A program made the translations under genes and the position numbers. The notes beneath the pieces were generated by a model. That model ran no database searches. It had not been told where the DNA came from and saw only the letters and a list, made by a program, of their open reading frames with translations. A stretch of 64,000 nt of DNA from DYGX01 sp035325905 (GTDB lineage Bacteria; Chloroflexota; Anaerolineae; Aggregatilineales; Aggregatilineaceae): the NCBI GenBank assembly GCA_035325905.1, contig DAOKYY010000008.1:14754-78753 (forward strand), given 5' to 3'. Shown here piece after piece: positions 60,601 to 64,000 of the stretch. How positions within the stretch are numbered: position 1 is the stretch's first letter; the number at the start of each line of letters is the position of its first letter.

Positions 60601-61151
60601 AAGGTGCCCGGCTCAACCACGATCGACGCTGGCTCGTAGCCGTTCTGCATCCAGGCGTGCAGCAGGCTGTCAGGCGTGATGCGCGTACCGGCCCGCAGCA
60701 GGCGCGAGGCGGCGCGAAACTCGCGCGCCGGGAGCGTCTTCTGCATCAGCGCCAGCGCGGACGTGACGATCAGCGGCGGTGGCTGAGACGTTGCCGGTTT
60801 GGCGCCAATCGGAGGAGCCAGCGCGGCGAGAGTGGTCAGGCGGCTCTGGATCGCGGCGGGCGTCCAGGGCGAGCGCTCATAGAAGATCGAGGTTGGCTCG
60901 GCGAATCGCTCGGCGGGGCGCCCTGGCAGCCAGACGGGAAGCTGCTCCGCGATGTTGTAGGCGCGATCGACCCGCCCGGCGATCACAAGCACGGGCCGCG
61001 CGAGGTCGGCGGCGAGCGCCGCCAGCACGAAGGGGCGCGCGGCGCGAAGCACTCGCTGGTCCGGCAGGGCGCGGCCCTGACGCGCGTGGTCCAGAAGCGT
61101 TTGATAAGACTCGGCCTGGCGCAGAAGCTCCAGAAGACCGTCAAGTTGCAT
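57633..61151 (-). CDS. mfd: Transcription-repair coupling factor Mfd
   Basis: Removes stalled RNA polymerase and recruits the UvrABC repair system. It has 1172 residues, full length. The N-terminal UvrB-like part runs to about 460. The polymerase-interaction domain (about 500-560) has DFVVHVEYGIGRFAGLQKRV and EYAGSDLLYVPIHQADRLSR. The translocase motor carries the Walker A segment CGDVGYGKTEVALRAAFKAV (about 645-665), the DEEQ box LLIIDEEQRFGVTHKEQL, TATPIPRTLYMSLAG and QLRGRVGRGASQAYAYFF. The C-terminal TRCF domain follows. The ATG at 61151 is well placed. pth lies upstream on the same strand, 62 bases away. Confidence 0.97.
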   Translation of the reverse strand: MQLDGLLELLRQAESYQTLLDHARQGRALPDQRVLRAARPFVLAALAADLARPVLVIAGRVDRAYNIAEQLPVWLPGRPAERFAEPTSIFYERSPWTPAAIQSRLTTLAALAPPIGAKPATSQPPPLIVTSALALMQKTLPAREFRAASRLLRAGTRITPDSLLHAWMQNGYEPASIVVEPGTFSRRGGILDIFPVSARQPVRIEFFGDEVESLRAFDAASQRSSASIEQIAIPPAREALPRFGPGAAERLAGWFAQQPDPAEDVTSALPDQEPLANGAPFPHLEFYLPYFHSQPATLLDYLPEDALIMIDDWGALHDSMADLEEQAIALHRDKLAAGHLPPDYPLPYLTWDELQDELSTRAVLRLGADPELSPPDGVVLGELFAPGQRYGGQLRYVLEELHRLSSRSERAIVVSQQAQRLAELWSEQDTYLPPVSRIASSAALGDLTFVEGTLAEGWTLTPGAGRYHLLTDAELFGWQRPEPRRHVQRRAVPPEATFADLKAGDFVVHVEYGIGRFAGLQKRVIDQSEREYLIIEYAGSDLLYVPIHQADRLSRYIGADDREPPLNRLGTQEWTRAKENTQRAVEEVARELLELYAARASVTGHAFSPDTPWQAELEASFPYVETEDQLIALRSVKEDMESPHPMDRLICGDVGYGKTEVALRAAFKAVMDGKQVAILVPTTVLAQQHFNTFARRLVSFPIKVEMLSRFRSPAEQRQILFELARGTIDIVIGTHRLLQPDVSFRDLGLLIIDEEQRFGVTHKEQLKQFRTEVDVLTLTATPIPRTLYMSLAGVRDISMIQTPPEERLPVVTHVGAYDDKLVRQAILRELDRGGQVYFVHNRVQSIDAIAAHLRRLVPEASVAVGHGQMDEGRLEEIMTAFARGDYDVLLSTTIIESGLDIPNANTLIVDRSDWFGLAQLYQLRGRVGRGASQAYAYFFHPRASRLTFDARARLETIGEQTELGSGFSIAMRDLEIRGAGDMLGTRQSGHIAAVGFHLYTELLAQAVRHLKGEGEAPHLPITAQTVTIDLPLPAYFPVHYIPETSLRIQLYRRIAEIDRFESIDEMRAELTDRFGTLPRAVEGLLFQIRVKLLAQRANASAIATENGQITIRLPYLASIDRGALQQALGHNTRVSRTGVWLPADGRPEAEWQASLVDVLEKLEVVQTQAPFA

Positions 61152-61213
61152 GGGCGTGGCGATCCGTTACATCTCTAATCGACCGGCAGGGAGTTCTTTC
61201 AGGGCGTCGAAGC

Positions 61214-61873
61214 TCAGTCGGGCAGGCGCGGCTGCGGCGCGGGCTGGTCCACTGGCGAATCGGTCGCGGCGCCGTTGAACTGGTTCATGGCGGCCTCAAT
61301 TCCATCGCGTAGCCAGCTCTCGACCGCCGCCACCGCGCGCGACACCGCACCAGCGATGGCAGGTTCTTCCCCGGCTGAAAAGCGTTGCAGCACGTAGGCC
61401 GCTGGGTCCATGCGGCCGGGCGGACGCCCGATGCCAAAGCGGACGCGCGGGAAGTCCTGAGTGCCAAGTCTGCGGATAATATCCGTCATGCCGCCGTGCC
61501 CGCCCGAACCCCCCTTTGGCCGGATACGCAGCGTGGCCGTGGGCAGATCGAGGTCGTCAAAGATGACCAGAATATGCTCCGGGGGAATCCGGTAGAACGC
61601 CGCCAGCCCCTGCACCGAGCTACCGCTCAGATTCATGAAGGTCTGCGGCTTGGCGACGAGCACGCGCCGCCCGGCGATTGCGCCCTCGGCGACGATTGCT
61701 TTGGAACGCTTTTTCGCGTTGTAGCTCAGGCCGTGCGCGCGGACGAGCGCATCGGCGCAGCGGAAGCCGATGTTGTGGCGCGTGTCCTGATATTCGCGGC
61801 CCGGGTTGCCGAGACCCACGACCAGGAAGCGATCGGTCGCAGCGTGGCTGCTGTCTCGTTTTATCCAGCGCAT
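61214..61873 (-). CDS. pth: Peptidyl-tRNA hydrolase
   Basis: Releases peptides from stalled peptidyl-tRNA. It has 219 residues. The active-site residues are present: Asn23 (VVGLGNPGREY), His33 (TRHNIGF), Asn81 (KPQTFMNLSG) and Asp107 (IFDDLDLP). The C-terminal part carries an Ala/Pro-rich tail of about 25 residues beyond the usual end. ATG 61873 was chosen; it starts eight bases before the stop of the upstream gene would allow overlap and avoids a non-homologous extension to 61924. It lies between mfd and a membrane-anchored protein gene, all leftward. Confidence 0.95.
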   Translation of the reverse strand: MRWIKRDSSHAATDRFLVVGLGNPGREYQDTRHNIGFRCADALVRAHGLSYNAKKRSKAIVAEGAIAGRRVLVAKPQTFMNLSGSSVQGLAAFYRIPPEHILVIFDDLDLPTATLRIRPKGGSGGHGGMTDIIRRLGTQDFPRVRFGIGRPPGRMDPAAYVLQRFSAGEEPAIAGAVSRAVAAVESWLRDGIEAAMNQFNGAATDSPVDQPAPQPRLPD

Positions 61874-61880
61874 TCGATTG

Positions 61881-62615
61881 TCATCCGTCTGTTCCAATCG
61901 CTTCACCAGCGCGGCGCACGCCACGGTAGACCAGCACCGCCGCGAAAATGCCTAGCCCCAGCAGGCTCCCGGTGCAGAAGGCCCGGCGCACTCGATCAAA
62001 GTTCACGCGCGTGCCGCCTGGCTCGTTCTGGAGCAAGCTGGGCTGCGTGTCAGTCTGCCCGGCCTGGCCCGCGACCGGCTCCGGCGCGCTGTCCGGCTGC
62101 GGGTTGCTACTTGGCGGCTGCACGATGGGCGATGTCGGCGAAGGGCCAGGCGTTGGCGGCGCCACGCCGGGCGCAAGGCCAGCCGCGCCACTGGTCGGAA
62201 CCGGCGTCGGCGGGCTATTGCGCACGCGCAGGCTGGAGACGATCGCCTCGGCGTATGTGCCATCGTCCAGGTAGACCCGCAGCCGCAGCCGGTACACGCC
62301 GTCCGGGACGGAGCCGGTGTTCCACGTGCCCAGCACACCATCCTGCACCTGCTGCGCGACCTGCTCCTGAACCGGCACCCATTGGTCCCCCGGCTCGCTG
62401 GCGAGATCGTATTCGAGCGTGTAGTGGTCGAAGCCGGTCGGGTGATAGGCTGTGCCGATAATGTTGACCGGTCCGAATAGCGACGCGCCTTCGGTGGGGG
62501 CGGTGAGCGCTGCTACGGCAGGCACGTCTTGTGCGCTCGCCACTGCGTTTGCGCCGAGCAATACCGCGATCATAAGGCCGCGCAGGCTGCGGCCAAGCCA
62601 GCGCCAAAACGCCAT
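61881..62615 (-). CDS. Membrane-anchored extracytoplasmic protein, unknown function
   Basis: Protein of 244 residues without a family I recognise. An N-terminal signal segment (about 8-28, ending VASAQ) leads into a beta-rich domain (about 35-130) that looks like a bacterial Ig-like fold (TAPTEGASLFGPVNIIGTAY, GVYRLRLRVYLDDGTYAEAI). A Pro/Ser/Thr linker (about 135-195) and a C-terminal membrane helix (SLLGLGIFAAVLVYRGV) follow, so both ends are in the membrane region. AAAGGGG lies nine bases before ATG 62615; the longer open frame upstream runs antisense through a structured RNA and was not counted. Co-directional with pth and mfd. Confidence 0.78.
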   Translation of the reverse strand: MAFWRWLGRSLRGLMIAVLLGANAVASAQDVPAVAALTAPTEGASLFGPVNIIGTAYHPTGFDHYTLEYDLASEPGDQWVPVQEQVAQQVQDGVLGTWNTGSVPDGVYRLRLRVYLDDGTYAEAIVSSLRVRNSPPTPVPTSGAAGLAPGVAPPTPGPSPTSPIVQPPSSNPQPDSAPEPVAGQAGQTDTQPSLLQNEPGGTRVNFDRVRRAFCTGSLLGLGIFAAVLVYRGVRRAGEAIGTDG

Positions 62616-62645
62616 GCCGTTCCCCTTTAATCGAGCGACAAAACG

Positions 62646-62655
62646 TAACCGGTTA
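62646..62655. promoter_or_regulatory. Perfect palindrome upstream of the leftward gene
   Basis: TAACCGGTTA, a ten-base perfect palindrome about 30 bases before the start at 62615. It could be an operator; the rest of this stretch up to 62789 shows only one small stem (GCCTGC/GCAGGC at 62677-62695). Confidence 0.25.
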
Positions 62656-62789
62656 AGTCTAGCAGGGGGCTGGGGCGCCTGCAAAAATCGCAGGCAGATT
62701 TGAGCGCATCCTCCGGCTGCCGGGTTGCCGATCCGTTGATTTAGCACTACAGCTTGATGAGAGAATGATGAAGCGTTAACGCAGCCGCG

Positions 62790-62818
62790 TTGACAACTGC
62801 CGGCTGCTATGCCATAAT
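62790..62818 (+). promoter_or_regulatory. Very strong promoter of a structured RNA
   Basis: TTGACA (62790-62795), a 17-base spacer and CATAAT (62813-62818), with TG at 62810-62811 as an extended -10. Expected start near 62825. Confidence 0.8.
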
Positions 62819-62890
62819 CTGCTTTGTCCGGCGCCCGCACAGGCCGGGCACCCTCCTCTTGCCATCTCAAACAAGAAGGAGGTGGTGTCG

Positions 62891-62947
62891 ATGCAAGATA
62901 GTAGTACCACGACCGGCGCTGTGACACCCCTCCTTCAGGTGAGCTAG
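62891..62947 (+). CDS. 18-residue leader peptide
   Basis: Frame MQDSSTTTGAVTPLLQVS with AAGGAGG eight bases ahead of ATG 62891, the best ribosome site in this region. Codons 9-13 form the left arm of the 14-base hairpin, and the stop TAG (62945-62947) lies in its loop, so translation would open the hairpin. There is no obvious run of a single amino acid beyond three threonine codons in a row. Real translation is unproven. Confidence 0.45.
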   Translation: MQDSSTTTGAVTPLLQVS

Positions 62948-62982
62948 TTTCACTTGTTGCAGGTGTCACAGCGCCCAAAACA

Positions 62983-63015
62983 GAAGGCCCCAGCCTCGGC
63001 TGGGGTCTTCGCTTT
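62983..63015 (+). terminator. Terminator-like hairpin at the end of the structured RNA
   Basis: GAAGGCCCCAGC (62983-62994) pairs with GCTGGGGTCTTC (62999-63010) over 12 bases with one G-U pair, followed by GCTTTG, an imperfect T-tract. Confidence 0.55.
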
Positions 63016-63100
63016 GTGGCTGCGGCGCGGCCCGCGCGCAGGTAGGAATTTCTCTGATAATTCTCACTGGGATTTGAGGAGTTTCCTCGTGCAGTTCGCT

Positions 63101-63130
63101 TTGCTCCATGCCGCTACTTGGGGGTACAAT
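63101..63130 (+). promoter_or_regulatory. Predicted promoter of hppA
   Basis: TTGCTC (63101-63106), an 18-base spacer and TACAAT (63125-63130), 135 bases before the hppA start. The leader in between shows no clear structure. Confidence 0.5.
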
Positions 63131-63264
63131 TCGGAGGGTCGTCTCCCGGACGGCGCGTCCATCGCGGGTCACGCGAGACACCGCATGATCGTCGTCATCG
63201 CGTCACCGTTGCGACGCGGGTCGCTCGATGTCTCGGGCCTCGCCCACTAGGAGGGTCTCACCAA

Positions 63265-64000
63265 ATGTTCCAAATGGACATCGAAGTTTTTGAACAAGTC
63301 ATGATTTTTATCGTACTTGGTACGGCCGGCCTCGCGCTCGGCTATGCCCTGTGGCTGCGCAACTACATCATGGCCGCCGACAAGGGCACCGCCGAGATGC
63401 AGCGCATCTGGGGCTACATCCGCGACGGGGCGAACGCGTATTTGCGGACGCAACTGCGGACCATCGCCATCATGATCGCCGTCCTCACCGTGGCGATGTT
63501 TCTCAGCGTGTACGTGGTCAGCCCGACGCCCGAGGCGAACGAGTACTTTGATCACAACGAGGGCCGCGCGCAGCTCGTGATCGCGTTCGCGCGCGCGCTG
63601 GCCTTCGTGATGGGCGCCTCGTTCTCGGCGATGGTCGGCTTTTTCGGGATGAACATGGCCGTGCAGGGCAACGTGCGCGTGGCTGCGGCGGCAGAGCGCG
63701 GTGGGTATCAGGAAGCGCTGAAGATCGCGTACCGCTCCGGCACCATTACCGGGATGCTGACCGACGGCCTGGGGCTGTTCGGCGGCACGATTATCTTCAT
63801 CATCTTCGGCAAGGCGTCACCCGACGTGCTGCTTGGCTTCGGCTTCGGTGGAACGCTGCTGGCCCTGTTCATGCGCGTGGGCGGTGGGATTTACACCAAA
63901 GCGGCGGATGTGGGCGCGGACCTGGTCGGCAAGGTTGAAGCCGGGATGGAAGAGGACGACCCGCGCAACGCCGCCGTGATCGCGGACCTGGTGGGCGACA
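63265..64000 (+). CDS. hppA: Membrane-bound proton-pumping pyrophosphatase, 3' truncated
   Basis: First 245 residues of a pyrophosphate-driven ion pump. The frame is hydrophobic and carries family segments: RIWGYIRDGANAYLRTQLRT (about 53-72), ARALAFVMGASFSAMVGFFG, MNMAVQGNVRVAAAAERGGY and GGGIYTKAADVGADLVGKVE, the last being the start of the catalytic substrate-binding region with its Lys and Asp residues. The window ends within DDPRNAAVIADLVGD. The residue that decides potassium dependence lies further on and cannot be read. AGGAGGG nine bases before ATG 63265 supports the start. Confidence 0.95.
   Translation, partial: MFQMDIEVFEQVMIFIVLGTAGLALGYALWLRNYIMAADKGTAEMQRIWGYIRDGANAYLRTQLRTIAIMIAVLTVAMFLSVYVVSPTPEANEYFDHNEGRAQLVIAFARALAFVMGASFSAMVGFFGMNMAVQGNVRVAAAAERGGYQEALKIAYRSGTITGMLTDGLGLFGGTIIFIIFGKASPDVLLGFGFGGTLLALFMRVGGGIYTKAADVGADLVGKVEAGMEEDDPRNAAVIADLVGD

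Larger units (their letters stand above)
62825..63015 (+). ncRNA. Candidate structured leader or small RNA with 18-codon frame
   Basis: About 190 bases with four consecutive hairpins after a near-consensus promoter. Hairpin 1: GTCCGGC (62826-62832) with GCCGGGC (62843-62849). Hairpin 2 pairs CCTCCTCTTG with CAAGAAGGAGG and so hides a perfect ribosome site. Hairpin 3: a 14-base perfect stem (62915-62928 with 62962-62975), with an inner stem CAGGTGA/TCACTTG. Hairpin 4 (62983-63010) resembles a terminator and is followed by GCTTT. It contains the small frame listed separately. I do not recognise a known RNA family. Confidence 0.6.

Noticed and set aside
62616..62978. N-terminal extension of the leftward gene ending at 61881
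   Set aside because: The added 121 residues look random, run antisense through the structured RNA and its promoter, and a good ribosome site with a signal peptide is found at 62615.

Overview
The window is GC-rich, densely coded DNA from a free-living bacterium, most likely a chloroflexote of the Anaerolineae type. This is an inference from the gene set: several secreted or lipid-anchored proteins carry Thr/Pro linkers (at 7.7, 36.9, 46.6, 54.9 and 62.1 kb), the Tad pilus locus has no outer-membrane secretin, and there is a membrane pyrophosphatase, a complex I operon and paired M16 peptidases. No insertion sequence, prophage, integron or CRISPR array was found, so this reads as ordinary chromosome.

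Layout. 0-2.6 kb: end of a complex I operon (nuoM partial, nuoN) closed by a terminator. 2.7-6.6 kb: methyltransferase and SDR oxidoreductase facing a leftward sigma/anti-sigma/NUDIX group. 6.6-13.1 kb: tRNA-Leu(CAA) with promoter and terminator, two membrane-anchored paralogues, an orphan peptide-type binding protein, an FHA protein, a GNAT enzyme and a PspC-type membrane pair. 13.2-13.7 kb: a short promoter-to-terminator transcript ahead of a SWIM zinc-finger gene. 13.8-20.8 kb: a LPG-synthase-type membrane protein, an FAD oxidoreductase, UDP-glucose dehydrogenase, two M16 peptidase subunits and acpS. 20.75-22.0 kb: a cobalamin riboswitch with its own promoter and terminator controlling one secreted alpha/alpha-barrel protein. 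22.1-26.3 kb: threonine dehydrogenase, a putative zinc metallopeptidase and a UspA-UspA-DUF389 fusion. 26.3-33.8 kb: five consecutive large polytopic membrane proteins of the GT-C glycosyltransferase type. 34.0-42.2 kb: a two-component pair followed by cpaB, cpaE, cpaF, tadB and tadC. 42.2-44.8 kb: comF, hpf and a nucleotidyltransferase-like gene. 44.8-49.2 kb: two family-2 glycosyltransferases and two secreted proteins, all leftward. 49.3-57.4 kb: folC, lon, an AlbA-type ATP-binding regulator, a propeller lipoprotein and degV. 57.4-62.6 kb: a repeat-rich convergent gap, then mfd, pth and a membrane-anchored protein, leftward. 62.7-64.0 kb: a compact structured RNA with an 18-codon reading frame, then the start of hppA.

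How the parts fit. Envelope building is the main theme: UDP-glucuronate supply, lipid-linked-sugar type transferases, family-2 transferases, a flippase-like protein and a pilus export motor. Energy coupling (complex I, H+-PPase) frames both ends. The most unusual parts are regulatory and non-coding: the cobalamin riboswitch with its barrel protein, two short structured transcripts each carrying an 18-codon frame, and 9-bp tandem repeats (TGTGGGATA) found both at the folC promoter and in a long hairpin downstream of mfd.

All calls come from reading motifs and translations; no database search was run. Promoters and terminators are pattern-based.
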